The translations under genes and the position numbers were made by a program. 64,000 bases of DNA. Source: Clostridiales bacterium (GTDB lineage: Bacteria; Bacillota; Clostridia; Saccharofermentanales; Saccharofermentanaceae). This document shows, in pieces, positions 8,678-15,977 of this stretch (positions are counted from its first letter, which is position 1; every line of letters begins with the position of its first letter). Location of the stretch: contig JAFWDK010000029.1 of NCBI GenBank assembly GCA_017513085.1, forward strand, positions 62,001 to 126,000, given 5' to 3'. The notes beneath the pieces are model-generated. The model did no database searches. It had not been told where the DNA came from and was given only the letters and a program-made list of their open reading frames with translations.

Positions 8678-9448
8678 ATGAAAGAGAATAGAATCGAACA
8701 ATATGCTTCGTTATTGATCAGACGTGATCAGCTCAAGAAAGAAGCAGAGATCATGGAAGACGAGTATTACCGTGAATTCGGTGATGAGTTTTACAATGTC
8801 TATGAAGTGAAGATCTCTTGCATCGAATTGAAGAAGAAGATCCATTATTGTCAGGCTGCGAGAAATCACGGAGAGAAGATCGATGTGGAGATGATGGATG
8901 CAGTACTCAAGGAGGAGATGAGAGATTATTACACGCAGTTGAAAAATCTGTTTGCTAACGTTCAAGGCGTGAAGAAAATGAAGGTCAGTCCGGAACACGT
9001 GGTGCTTGCCGTCAAGAAAAAATACCGTGAACTGGCGAAGATGATCCATCCGGATCTGCATCCTTTTACGCAGGAAGACGAAACGTTGATGGACCTTTGG
9101 AATCGTGCTGTGAAAGCATATCACATGAATGATGAAAATGGTTTGGACGAGATCGGCATCCTGGTTCGCCATCGTTTGCAAGAACTAGGTTATGAAGAAG
9201 AATCCGTTGTCGTTATTGAGGATCTGGAAGAGAAGATCCGTAGTGTAAATGCGGAGATCGAAGAAATAATGAATACAGATCCTTATCAGTATAAGATGCT
9301 TTTTGAACGGGAAGATCTTGTCGAAGAGAAGCATTTGGAACTGAAAAAAGAATTGGATAGTTATTTGCATTATCAGGAAGAACTGGAAGGTATTCTTCAT
9401 ACTTTCATATCTGACGGAGAGGTGACGGTCGAATGGAAAATGGATTGA
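8678..9448 (+). CDS. coiled-coil protein with J-domain-like core
   Basis: 256 residues. ATG directly follows the stop of the Sel1 gene; GAGGTGAT supplies the ribosome site, so translation is coupled. A helical N-terminus is followed near residues 100-150 by a J-domain-like stretch: KKKYRELAKMIHPDLHP contains the HPD tripeptide that activates Hsp70, and the next helix (LMDLWNRAVKAYHM) fits helix III of a J-domain. The C-terminal 80 residues are coiled coil. It may recruit DnaK to a client bound by its neighbours. The fold assignment rests on motif reading only. Confidence 0.75.
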   Translation: MKENRIEQYASLLIRRDQLKKEAEIMEDEYYREFGDEFYNVYEVKISCIELKKKIHYCQAARNHGEKIDVEMMDAVLKEEMRDYYTQLKNLFANVQGVKKMKVSPEHVVLAVKKKYRELAKMIHPDLHPFTQEDETLMDLWNRAVKAYHMNDENGLDEIGILVRHRLQELGYEEESVVVIEDLEEKIRSVNAEIEEIMNTDPYQYKMLFEREDLVEEKHLELKKELDSYLHYQEELEGILHTFISDGEVTVEWKMD

Positions 9449-9828
9449 GTAATATCGAAAAAAGTGAATTAAAGAGTGTAGTGGCGAAAGGTGATCTGGG
9501 AAGTGTTCTTCAACCATTGATCCGGGAGATTCATCTTTTTGATTCCTTTGTTGCAGGAACCACGTATCTTGAATCGCAGGATGTGCTCGATACGTTAGCG
9601 GTAGGTAACCTTCTTGTGCTGGAAAGAGAAGAAAACAAATTCGATATCAATGCGATCCTGATCAAGACGGATAAAGGAATTAAGATCGGATATGTTCCTG
9701 AAAAAGACAATGTCATTTTTGCCAGGCTGATGGATGCAGGAAAACTTCTTCGGGGGAGGATCAAGAGCATCGATAGACGACATGATTTTTCGAAAATCTC
9801 CATAGGCATCTTTCTTGTTGATGTCTAA
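9433..9828 (+). CDS. HIRAN domain protein
   Basis: 131 residues. From residue about 35: FVAGTTYLESQD, LVLEREENKFDINAILI and KIGYVPEKDNVIFARLMDAG, the pattern of a HIRAN domain, which in other proteins binds DNA ends or stalled forks. Here the domain stands alone. The gene overlaps the J-like gene by 16 nt, so the three genes form one translational unit. HIRAN proteins next to chaperone-type proteins are unusual; a DNA-damage or protein-quality role is inference. Confidence 0.8.
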   Translation: MENGLSNIEKSELKSVVAKGDLGSVLQPLIREIHLFDSFVAGTTYLESQDVLDTLAVGNLLVLEREENKFDINAILIKTDKGIKIGYVPEKDNVIFARLMDAGKLLRGRIKSIDRRHDFSKISIGIFLVDV

Positions 9829-9841
9829 TTTCACTATAGCA

Positions 9842-9878
9842 ATGGTCGGGAAGAAACATGTCCTCTCTTCCCGGCCAT
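9842..9878 (+). terminator. strong hairpin after the HIRAN unit
   Basis: 13-bp stem (9842-9854 with 9866-9878, one G-T pair) and 11-nt loop, 14 nt after the HIRAN stop codon. There is no T run right behind it, so it may act as a weak terminator or protect the 3' end of the mRNA. Confidence 0.55.
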
Positions 9879-9994
9879 CGTTGCATATTGTCTTTCTCCG
9901 GAGAGAATGGTATTCTTGAAATGAATGATTGTTCACCCGAAACGGAAGTGCTTGATTTTCAAGCTTTGAGGGAACAAATGAGGAGGAGTTTCAG

Positions 9995-10570
9995 ATGCCG
10001 AGATCAAGAGAACAGTGTGAGCAGATCCGTGAAAGTTCGAAGAAGAATATACTCGATAAATCTATTTTGTATTTTGCAAAAAACGGGTTAGACGGGACTA
10101 AGATAAGTGATCTGGTCAAAGCAATCGGAGTCGGGCAAGGATCGATCTATTGTTATTTCGCTTCGAAGGAAGAATTGTTTTCTGAAGTTCAGAAAGTTTC
10201 TATGAAAAATGTCGGGCTGGAAGAGTTTGACATGATTAACTCCAAGGATCTTCCGCCGATCAGAAAACTTCGTTATGTATCAGATTACGTTGTGAAGAAT
10301 CTTTCGCAAAGTGAGATGTATTGTGCTTATGTTTATCTTGCTTTTTATGCAAGAATGCATGGCGAGAAAGAAGAAGAGAATCCATTCTTTGACATGATCA
10401 AGAAGATCGTGTCGCAAGGTCAAAAAGAAGGTTTTTTCTCGAAAGGAAATGCAGATAAAATTGCTGATTATTATCTGGGTGTGATCTATCTTTATGCCAT
10501 GCGTAAACTCTATGATCCTAAGATCGATATTCCATCTTCATCAGAACTGGAACGAGTAGTACGCGGATAA
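9995..10570 (+). CDS. TetR family transcriptional regulator
   Basis: 191 residues. N-terminal TetR helix-turn-helix (residues about 15-62: ILDKSILYFAKNGLDGTKIS ... GVGQGSIYCYFASKEELF). The C-terminal ligand domain is not assignable to a known subtype. AGGAGG lies 9 nt before the ATG. No obvious target gene lies within the same unit: the next gene downstream has its own promoter. Confidence 0.88.
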   Translation: MPRSREQCEQIRESSKKNILDKSILYFAKNGLDGTKISDLVKAIGVGQGSIYCYFASKEELFSEVQKVSMKNVGLEEFDMINSKDLPPIRKLRYVSDYVVKNLSQSEMYCAYVYLAFYARMHGEKEEENPFFDMIKKIVSQGQKEGFFSKGNADKIADYYLGVIYLYAMRKLYDPKIDIPSSSELERVVRG

Positions 10571-10686
10571 AGAGAAAGTTACGTAACCGATTTCATAGTG
10601 CTTTTGTCGTTCAATATACTTCACAAATGTACTCTGCACATGTGCAATAATCGGCAGTTTGTACATAGTTTTCTTTTTTGCGAATA

Positions 10687-10695
10687 TGATATAAT
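10687..10695 (+). promoter_or_regulatory. extended -10 promoter for the Lys/Ala-rich protein gene
   Basis: TGATATAAT is a perfect extended -10. No good -35 is visible at 16-18 bp. The start codon is 75 nt downstream. Confidence 0.6.
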
Positions 10696-10770
10696 GTTTT
10701 TAACATCGAATGATGTGTTACATTGGTTGCATATTTTAATATCAATTATCATTAATGGAGGACATGTAAT

Positions 10771-11184
10771 ATGGTAAAGGCTAATGCAAACAAAGAAGAA
10801 GCTAAAGTTGTTGCTGCTGAGACAAAGCCGGCTGTTGTAGCTGAGGCTAAGAAAGAAGAAGCAAAGAAGGCAGCTCCGGCAAAGAAGGCTGCTGCTAAGA
10901 AGCCAGCTGCAAAGAAGGCTGCTCCGGCTGCTAAGAAAGCTGCTCCGGCTGCTAAGAAGGCTGCTCCGGCAAAGAAGGCTGCTGCTAAGAAGCCGGCTGC
11001 AAAGAAGGCTGCTAAGAAGGCTCCGGCTAAGAAGCTTTCCAAGATCGTTTTCGAGTATGAAGGCCAGCAGATCGATTACAAGACAATCGAGAAGAAAGCT
11101 GCTAAGCTCGGCGGTGTTGTTTATGTAGTTGCTTCTGAGAAGAAGATTTTTGACGAAGCTGGTAATGCAGTAGATCTCTTCTGA
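10771..11184 (+). CDS. histone H1-like Lys/Ala/Pro-rich protein with DUF6465-type C-terminus
   Basis: 137 residues in two parts. Residues about 1-90 are low-complexity repeats of the AAKKAAPAKK kind, with no acidic residues after about residue 35, resembling the C-terminal tail of histone H1 and of bacterial H1-like proteins; such tails bind nucleic acid or polyphosphate. Residues 90-137 form a compact domain (IVFEYEGQQIDYKTIEKKAA ... NAVDLF) that I match from memory to the DUF6465 family. The strong GGAGG, own promoter and good terminator suggest high expression. Nucleoid association is inferred from composition. Confidence 0.8.
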   Translation: MVKANANKEEAKVVAAETKPAVVAEAKKEEAKKAAPAKKAAAKKPAAKKAAPAAKKAAPAAKKAAPAKKAAAKKPAAKKAAKKAPAKKLSKIVFEYEGQQIDYKTIEKKAAKLGGVVYVVASEKKIFDEAGNAVDLF

Positions 11185-11212
11185 GTTTTACCATAACATA
11201 GCAAACATAAAG

Positions 11213-11250
11213 TGCCTCGTAACCATTTTGGTTGCGGGGCATTTCTTTTT
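11213..11250 (+). terminator. intrinsic terminator of the Lys/Ala-rich protein gene
   Basis: 12-bp stem (11213-11224 with 11230-11241), 5-nt loop, then a T-rich run. Both arms are almost the same sequence as the terminator at 47300-47335 inside mobile element B. Confidence 0.9.
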
Positions 11251-11280
11251 GCGTTTGTGAAGCCGTTTTATACATCAATC

Positions 11281-11309
11281 TTGACAGTGATAAGATTGCG
11301 AACTATAAT
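11281..11309 (+). promoter_or_regulatory. consensus promoter of the TetR-EFR1 unit
   Basis: TTGACA at 11281-11286, 17-bp spacer, TATAAT at 11304-11309: a perfect consensus sigma-A promoter, about 34 nt before the TetR start codon. The perfect match suggests that control comes mainly from a repressor, in line with the operator-like repeats over it. Confidence 0.9.
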
Positions 11310-11328
11310 CTAAGCAGTGATAAGATTG
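11285..11328 (+). promoter_or_regulatory. direct-repeat operator over the TetR-EFR1 promoter
   Basis: CAGTGATAAGATTG occurs at 11285-11298 and again at 11315-11328, exactly 30 bp apart. The first copy overlaps the end of the -35 box and the spacer; the second covers the transcription start region. Binding there would block polymerase. The TetR protein encoded next is the likely ligand-controlled repressor. Confidence 0.75.
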
Positions 11329-11342
11329 AGAGGAAGATTGAG

Positions 11343-11909
11343 ATGCAAACGAAACCCTATCATCATGGAAACCTGAAAGAAGAGTTTATTGAAAGAGGAC
11401 TCGAGTACATCGATCAGTATGGCGTAGAAAATCTGTCGATGCGTAAACTGGCGGAATCGATCGGAGTGAGCAGCGCGGCGCCTTATGCACATTTTAAAAA
11501 CAAAGAAGCTTTCCTGGATGCGATCACGGAGTATGTTAATGAGAATCTGATATGTGCACTTCAGGATGCTATTCAGAATTGTACGAAAGAGCAACGGATG
11601 CTGATCGAGTTGGGAAAAAGATATGTATTGTTTTTTTACGAGAATCCGCTTTACTATCAATTCCTGTTTTCGAGAGGAACGGTAGATCTTCAAAACTATC
11701 CTCCGTTTCAGTATTACCGCACGGTAGCGGAAAGAACACTGAAGATCTTACATCCGAAAAGAATGACCAAAGAAACGGTGCGGAAGAAGACGATCACGAT
11801 GTGGGCAATCGTACATGGATTAGCACAGTTTGCACTGATGGATGGTGTGCTGGATAAAAGCAAATTGGAAAAAGAAATCGAATCACTGCTTTGCGCAGTA
11901 GATGTATAA
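11343..11909 (+). CDS. TetR family regulator with WHG-type C-terminal domain
   Basis: 188 residues. Start set by GAGAGGAAG before ATG 11343; the frame is open further upstream but that region is the promoter. HTH at about residues 8-55 (YHHGNLKEEFIERGLEYI ... GVSSAAPYAHFKNKEAFLDA). The C-terminal domain carries the tryptophan-His-Gly signature (WAIVHGLAQF) of the WHG subfamily. It is the first gene of a two-gene unit with the EFR1 protein (12-nt gap), so it most likely represses its own operon. Confidence 0.9.
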   Translation: MQTKPYHHGNLKEEFIERGLEYIDQYGVENLSMRKLAESIGVSSAAPYAHFKNKEAFLDAITEYVNENLICALQDAIQNCTKEQRMLIELGKRYVLFFYENPLYYQFLFSRGTVDLQNYPPFQYYRTVAERTLKILHPKRMTKETVRKKTITMWAIVHGLAQFALMDGVLDKSKLEKEIESLLCAVDV

Positions 11910-11921
11910 AGGAGATAAAAA

Positions 11922-12698
11922 ATGGTTGGCATATATTTGAGTGGAACAGGAAATACGAAGCATTGTTTAGAGAAGCTGCTTTCTGTTATAGATCCGAAAG
12001 CGGAAATGATCCCGATCGAAAACCATGATGCGGTCAGTAAAATCGTAGACAATGATGAGATCATACTTGCCTATCCGACACAGTTTTCAAATGTGCCGTA
12101 TATGGTGAAAGATTTTATCCAAAAGAATGAGAAACTTTGGGACGGAAAGAAAGTATTCTGCATGACCACGATGGGTGCTTTTTCCGGAGACGGAGCAGGC
12201 TGCTCGGCAAGACTTCTGAAAAAATACGGTGCGAAGATCCTGGGCGGGCTTCAGGTCAAAATGCCGGATTCTGTCTGCGACAGCAAGATGTTGAAGAAAC
12301 CGTTTTCTGTGAATCAGGAACTGCTGAGAAAAGCAGATGAAAAGATAGAACAGGTAGGAATAAAGATACGTAATGATGGAACATATCCAAGAGAAGGATT
12401 AAGCATCTTCGCACATATGGCGGGACTGTTCGGCCAACGGCTCTGGTTTTACGGAAAGACGAAAAACTACAGCAAGAATTTGAAGATCAACGATTCGTGT
12501 ATCGGTTGCGGACTTTGTGCAAGAAAGTGTCCGATGCAGAACATATCGATTACGGATGGACGTGCACATGCTAAAGATCAATGTGCGATGTGTTACCGGT
12601 GCATCAGTTTGTGTCCGCAAAAGGCCATCACGCTTCTCGGAAAAGAAGTGGTCGAGCAGACACGATATGAAAAGTTTGCATGCAAGAAGAACACCTGA
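11922..12698 (+). CDS. EFR1-type flavodoxin/ferredoxin fusion protein
   Basis: 258 residues. N-terminal flavodoxin-like domain (residues about 1-160) with the FMN phosphate loop SGTGNTK at 7-13, then a C-terminal bacterial ferredoxin domain with two [4Fe-4S] motifs (CIGCGLCARKCP and CAMCYRCISLCP). The two halves should pass electrons between FMN and Fe-S clusters in the cytoplasm. Known in Clostridia as EFR1 family ferrodoxins; the electron partners are not known. Co-transcribed with the TetR gene, so it is probably induced by a ligand of that regulator. Confidence 0.9.
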   Translation: MVGIYLSGTGNTKHCLEKLLSVIDPKAEMIPIENHDAVSKIVDNDEIILAYPTQFSNVPYMVKDFIQKNEKLWDGKKVFCMTTMGAFSGDGAGCSARLLKKYGAKILGGLQVKMPDSVCDSKMLKKPFSVNQELLRKADEKIEQVGIKIRNDGTYPREGLSIFAHMAGLFGQRLWFYGKTKNYSKNLKINDSCIGCGLCARKCPMQNISITDGRAHAKDQCAMCYRCISLCPQKAITLLGKEVVEQTRYEKFACKKNT

Positions 12699-12884
12699 GA
12701 TCGATTTTGAGTGGAATCCTTGGTGAGTGGTAACGTTGTCGCGTCTGAACTGTTTAATGGATGTAGGACAACATCCAAGACAGGAACAGGCAGGAGAGAT
12801 AAAACTGCTTCGGATATTCTTCTGTACCATCTTAAATCCGATGAGAGGTGTTGATCTTCCTCTTGTTCCACGGACTACAAGAAA

Positions 12885-12918
12885 AGACCCTGTGACCTAT
12901 CCCGGTTACAGGGCCTTT
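12885..12918 (+). terminator. hairpin after the EFR1 gene
   Basis: 13-nt arms (12885-12897 and 12904-12916, one mismatch) with a 6-nt loop and a short T run. It probably ends the TetR-EFR1 transcript, although it lies 190 nt beyond the stop. The reverse orientation also has four T (CTTTT), but no minus-strand gene reads into it. The rest of 12699-12969 shows nothing else. Confidence 0.55.
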
Positions 12919-12969
12919 GGCTAAGCGGTGTAAGTTTCGTATTACAATTTCATGAGTCGGTCGCCATGA

Positions 12970-12998
12970 TTGACATGTGATTTTTCTAGGAGTATGAT
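12970..12998 (+). promoter_or_regulatory. promoter of the Cys-rich small peptide gene
   Basis: TTGACA at 12970-12975, 17-bp spacer, TATGAT at 12993-12998 (one mismatch to consensus). The small ORF with AGGAGG follows 25 nt later. Together with the terminator at 13139 this delimits a transcript of about 160 nt. Confidence 0.85.
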
Positions 12999-13022
12999 GA
13001 ACAAAAATCAGGAGGCGGGACG

Positions 13023-13109
13023 ATGCGTAATAACGTAACAACGAAGTTTGCTTGTTGTGAGTGTGCTTGTGACATGAAGTCATATGGCATTGTTGTTGCG
13101 TCGAGATAA
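13023..13109 (+). CDS. 28-residue Cys-rich peptide, possible leader peptide
   Basis: ATG 13023 to TAA 13107-13109, translated by eye. It is short but has all expression signals: near-consensus promoter, AGGAGG 8 nt before the ATG, and a terminator 30 nt after the stop. The middle reads ACCECACD, four cysteines in six codons. The C-terminus is hydrophobic (YGIVVASR). It could be a free metal- or redox-binding peptide. Alternatively it is a leader peptide whose Cys codons control read-through of the terminator at 13139 into the acetyltransferase gene. It has no ATG-defined relative that I recognise. Confidence 0.6.
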   Translation: MRNNVTTKFACCECACDMKSYGIVVASR

Positions 13110-13138
13110 TCCGTTATATCAGATCAAGTTACACCAAG

Positions 13139-13168
13139 GCCATTTATCTTTTGATAAGTGGCTTTTTT
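13139..13168 (+). terminator. intrinsic terminator between Cys peptide and GNAT gene
   Basis: 10-bp stem (13139-13148 with 13153-13162, one G-T pair), tetraloop TTTT, then six T. It lies between the 28-residue ORF and the ribosome site of the acetyltransferase gene, so it may be an attenuator. Confidence 0.85.
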
Positions 13169-13190
13169 ATTTCCCAAGGAGGTGAATGAT

Positions 13191-13694
13191 ATGGAAAGCA
13201 TTACCATACGAAGAATGACAATTGAAGATGCTGAAGCCGTTACCGATGTTCTGATCAAGACCTGGCAAACGGCATACCGCGGGATCGTCAGTGACGAGTG
13301 CCTGGATCATATGGACAGACCTACACTGATCGAAAGAAGAAAGAGGCAGTACAAGGATTATATCGTTGCGGTCGTCGAGGGACGGATCGTAGGTTTCTGC
13401 TGGTATGTGAATGATAATTCTTTTTCAAAAGAGGAAGCGGGAATAGACAGTGAGATCGTCGCCATTTATGTGCTGCCTGAGTCGGAGAGAAATGGTGTAG
13501 GCAGAAAGATGTTCTCTTACGCGGTGGATGATTTGAAGGCGCAGGGTAGAAAGAGAATGGTGATCTGGTGCTTGAAAGATAACTCTTCCGGTAGAAACTT
13601 TTATGAAAAGATGGGCGGAGTGATCATGGGAGAGCATAAGACACATATCGGGAATCTCGACTATGATGAAGTAGGCTTTCTGTTCGAACTCTAA
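13191..13694 (+). CDS. GNAT family N-acetyltransferase
   Basis: 167 residues. ATG 13191 is fixed by a perfect AGGAGGTGA 8 nt upstream; an in-frame upstream start lies in the terminator. GNAT core with motif D/A order: IVGFCWYV, then IVAIYVLPESERNGVGRKMF, where the acetyl-CoA pyrophosphate loop is the Q/RxxGxG-like ERNGVGR near residues 102-108, then MVIWCLKDNSSGRNFYEKMG. Substrate unknown; the overall form is that of the many small GNATs acting on amino groups of small molecules or proteins. No promoter of its own is visible between terminator and start. Confidence 0.88.
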   Translation: MESITIRRMTIEDAEAVTDVLIKTWQTAYRGIVSDECLDHMDRPTLIERRKRQYKDYIVAVVEGRIVGFCWYVNDNSFSKEEAGIDSEIVAIYVLPESERNGVGRKMFSYAVDDLKAQGRKRMVIWCLKDNSSGRNFYEKMGGVIMGEHKTHIGNLDYDEVGFLFEL

Positions 13695-13704
13695 TAGGTA
13701 AACC

Positions 13705-13740
13705 AAAGGACTGCGGAAGACAGAACGGCGCAGGCCTTTC
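13705..13740. terminator. hairpin between convergent GNAT and LysR genes
   Basis: 11-nt arms (13705-13715 and 13729-13739, one mismatch) with T-rich sequence on the plus side. It likely ends the GNAT transcript. Confidence 0.6.
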
Positions 13741-13744
13741 TGAT

Positions 13745-14638
13745 TTAGATACTGTTTTGCAAAGTTTCACGCTTTAATTCGAGCGCGGCTAAGCTTAATG
13801 GACGGCTTTTGTCCTGAAGGAGCGAGATGCTTCTAGATGGCAGTTTTTCGGTCATCGGAATCGAAAAGACCTTCTTGCGTTCAATAGATGGCACAGCCAG
13901 TTCTTTTGGAACGAAACCAAGGCCCATACCGTGTTCCACGATCGGGAGGATCTGGTCGGTCGTGGTAACTTCGATCGAGGGCTTAAGTATAATGTCCGCT
14001 TTTAGGAAAAGATCGGTCAGATACTGAAAAGAAGTGGAGTCGTGACTTTGCGTGATGAGTGGATATTGAGACAGATCCGCAAGAGATTGTTTGCGTCGCG
14101 AAAGAGCGCGATACGGCTCGCCGCCGATGAGGATCTCCTGGAATGATTTGACGTGAGTAGCTTCGAGTGAATCAGAGATCTTAAGGGGCGAAGAAATGAT
14201 GGCGAGGTCGACCAGACCCTGTTCAAGTGCTTTGACACCTTGAGGGGTCGAGTGGTTGTAAACGCGGATACGGATGCCGGGATGCTTGGCCTTGAACCGC
14301 TGGAGGATCGGGAGCATGAGAACATGAAGCGCAATTTCGCTGATGGAAACGGATACACTGCCGCTCTCGAGGAGACGGTCGGAATTGATCTCGTCTTCTC
14401 CTTTTTCGATCTGCTGGTATGCGGCTTCGATATGCGCGAATAGTTTCTCGCCTTCGGGGGTGAGAGTTACGCCCTTTTGAGAACGTACGAAAAGGCGACA
14501 GCCAAGTTCCGATTCAAGCGTATTCATGACACGTGTGATATTCGGCTGGTTGTTATGGAGGGAACGGGCGGCTTGAGTGAAGCTCCCGTGCTTCCCGACG
14601 ACGTAGAAGATCTTATAGTATTCCCAGTTGCTGTTCAT
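13745..14638 (-). CDS. LysR family transcriptional regulator
   Basis: 297 residues. Two possible ATGs; the second (14638) is preferred because GAGG lies 7 nt before it, partly inside the first ATG codon context. Winged HTH at residues 1-60 (YYKIFYVVGKHGSFTQAARS ... LESELGCRLFVRSQKGVTLT), then a substrate-binding type II periplasmic-like effector domain. Divergent from the Fe-ADH gene with a 110-bp gap that holds an inverted repeat, so it most likely controls that gene. The effector is unknown. Confidence 0.9.
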   Translation of the reverse strand: MNSNWEYYKIFYVVGKHGSFTQAARSLHNNQPNITRVMNTLESELGCRLFVRSQKGVTLTPEGEKLFAHIEAAYQQIEKGEDEINSDRLLESGSVSVSISEIALHVLMLPILQRFKAKHPGIRIRVYNHSTPQGVKALEQGLVDLAIISSPLKISDSLEATHVKSFQEILIGGEPYRALSRRKQSLADLSQYPLITQSHDSTSFQYLTDLFLKADIILKPSIEVTTTDQILPIVEHGMGLGFVPKELAVPSIERKKVFSIPMTEKLPSRSISLLQDKSRPLSLAALELKRETLQNSI

Positions 14639-14648
14639 GGTATGCCTC

Positions 14649-14692
14649 ATGTAAATTTTGTATGACTGACATATAAAATATACTTTTTACAT
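14649..14692. promoter_or_regulatory. inverted repeat in the LysR/Fe-ADH intergenic region
   Basis: ATGTAAA at 14649-14655 and TTTACAT at 14686-14692 form a 7-bp inverted repeat; the right arm overlaps the -35 box of the ADH promoter. This is a candidate LysR site but the spacing (30 bp) is larger than the usual T-N11-A element. Confidence 0.45.
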
Positions 14693-14714
14693 ATGCTTCT
14701 GCCGACATTATAAT
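14686..14714 (+). promoter_or_regulatory. promoter of the Fe-ADH gene
   Basis: TTTACA at 14686-14691, 17-bp spacer, TATAAT at 14709-14714, 35 nt before the start codon. Confidence 0.85.
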
Positions 14715-14748
14715 CTAATTAAACAATAAAAAACAAGGAGGACTGCAT

Positions 14749-15972
14749 ATGGCACGTTTCACATTACCTCGGGATATTTATCACGGCAAAGGCGCTCTTG
14801 AGGCACTGAAGGACTTCAAAGGAAAGAAAGCTATGATCTGCGTCGGAGGCGGATCCATGAAGCGTTTCGGATTCCTCGACAAAGCAGAGAGTTATCTGAA
14901 AGAAGCAGGCATGGAAGTGGAGATCTTCGATGGAATTGAGCCTGATCCGTCTGTTGAGACGGTCATGAAGGGCGCAGAAGCGATGCTGAAGTTCGAGCCG
15001 GACTGGATCGTGGCAATCGGTGGCGGTTCTCCTATTGATGCAGCGAAAGCAATGTGGATCAAGTACGAGTATCCGGATTGCACTTTCGAAGATATGTGTA
15101 AGGTGTTCGGTATTCCGGAACTTCGTAAGAAAGCTCACTTTTGCGCAGTTTCCTCCACATCGGGAACGGCTACGGAGGTAACGGCTTTCTCAATCATTAC
15201 AGACTACTCCAAGGGTATCAAGTATCCGATCGCTGACTTTGAGATCACACCTGACGTGGCGATCGTGGATCCGGAACTTGCCGAGACCATGCCGAAGAAA
15301 CTCGTTGCTCACACAGGTATGGATGCGATGACACATGCAGTCGAAGCATATGTTTCGACCGCAAACAGCGACTACACAGATCCGCTTGCGATCCATGCGA
15401 TCGAGATGATCATGAACGACCTTGTTCCGTCTTATAACGGAGACATGGAAGCCAGAGACAGAATGCATAATGCACAGTGCCTGGCCGGTATGGCTTTCTC
15501 CAATGCACTCCTTGGTATCGTTCACTCTATGGCACATAAGACCGGTGCTGCTTTTGCAGATTACGGCGCACACATCATCCACGGTGCTGCCAATGCGATG
15601 TACCTTCCTAAGGTAATCGCGTTCAATGCAAAAGATGAGACAGCGAAGAAGCGTTACGGCGTGATCGTGGACTACATGGGTATCGCTGATAAGAATGCAT
15701 CTGATGATGAAAAAGTAGCGGCTCTTATCGCTTATCTTAGAAAGATGAACGATGACCTCAATATCCCTCATGGAATCGGCACATATGGTGCGGACAGTTA
15801 TCCGACAGAGAAGGGCTTCGTTCCGGAGGAAGTATTCCTGGAAAGACTGCATGACATTGCGGTCAATGCGATCGCGGATGCATGCACAGGTTCCAATCCG
15901 CGTCAGCCTTCGGTCGAGGAGATGGAAAAGCTCTTGAAGTGCTGCTACTATGATACGGAAGTGGATTTCTGA
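14749..15972 (+). CDS. iron-containing alcohol dehydrogenase
   Basis: 407 residues, full length for the family. Nucleotide-binding GGGSPIDAAK near residue 90, STSGTATEVTAFSI near 138, and the metal-binding pair Asp192/His196 in GMDAMTHAVEAY with a third histidine at 259 (VHSMAH) and a fourth in the following HIIHG region. It should reduce an aldehyde to an alcohol with NAD(P)H, as in fermentative ethanol or butanol formation; the chain length is not readable. AGGAGG precedes ATG 14749. Divergent LysR gene is the probable regulator. Confidence 0.92.
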   Translation: MARFTLPRDIYHGKGALEALKDFKGKKAMICVGGGSMKRFGFLDKAESYLKEAGMEVEIFDGIEPDPSVETVMKGAEAMLKFEPDWIVAIGGGSPIDAAKAMWIKYEYPDCTFEDMCKVFGIPELRKKAHFCAVSSTSGTATEVTAFSIITDYSKGIKYPIADFEITPDVAIVDPELAETMPKKLVAHTGMDAMTHAVEAYVSTANSDYTDPLAIHAIEMIMNDLVPSYNGDMEARDRMHNAQCLAGMAFSNALLGIVHSMAHKTGAAFADYGAHIIHGAANAMYLPKVIAFNAKDETAKKRYGVIVDYMGIADKNASDDEKVAALIAYLRKMNDDLNIPHGIGTYGADSYPTEKGFVPEEVFLERLHDIAVNAIADACTGSNPRQPSVEEMEKLLKCCYYDTEVDF

Positions 15973-15977
15973 TCTTA

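Noticed and set aside
10752..11042. Ala/Phe-rich ORF opposite the Lys/Ala gene, looking like a membrane protein
   Set aside because: It is the complement of AAG/GCT repeats and has no expression signals.
12399..13083. Several ORFs on the minus strand between EFR1 and GNAT
   Set aside because: Basic, Cys/His/Ser-rich translations without ribosome sites; the plus strand has better signals.
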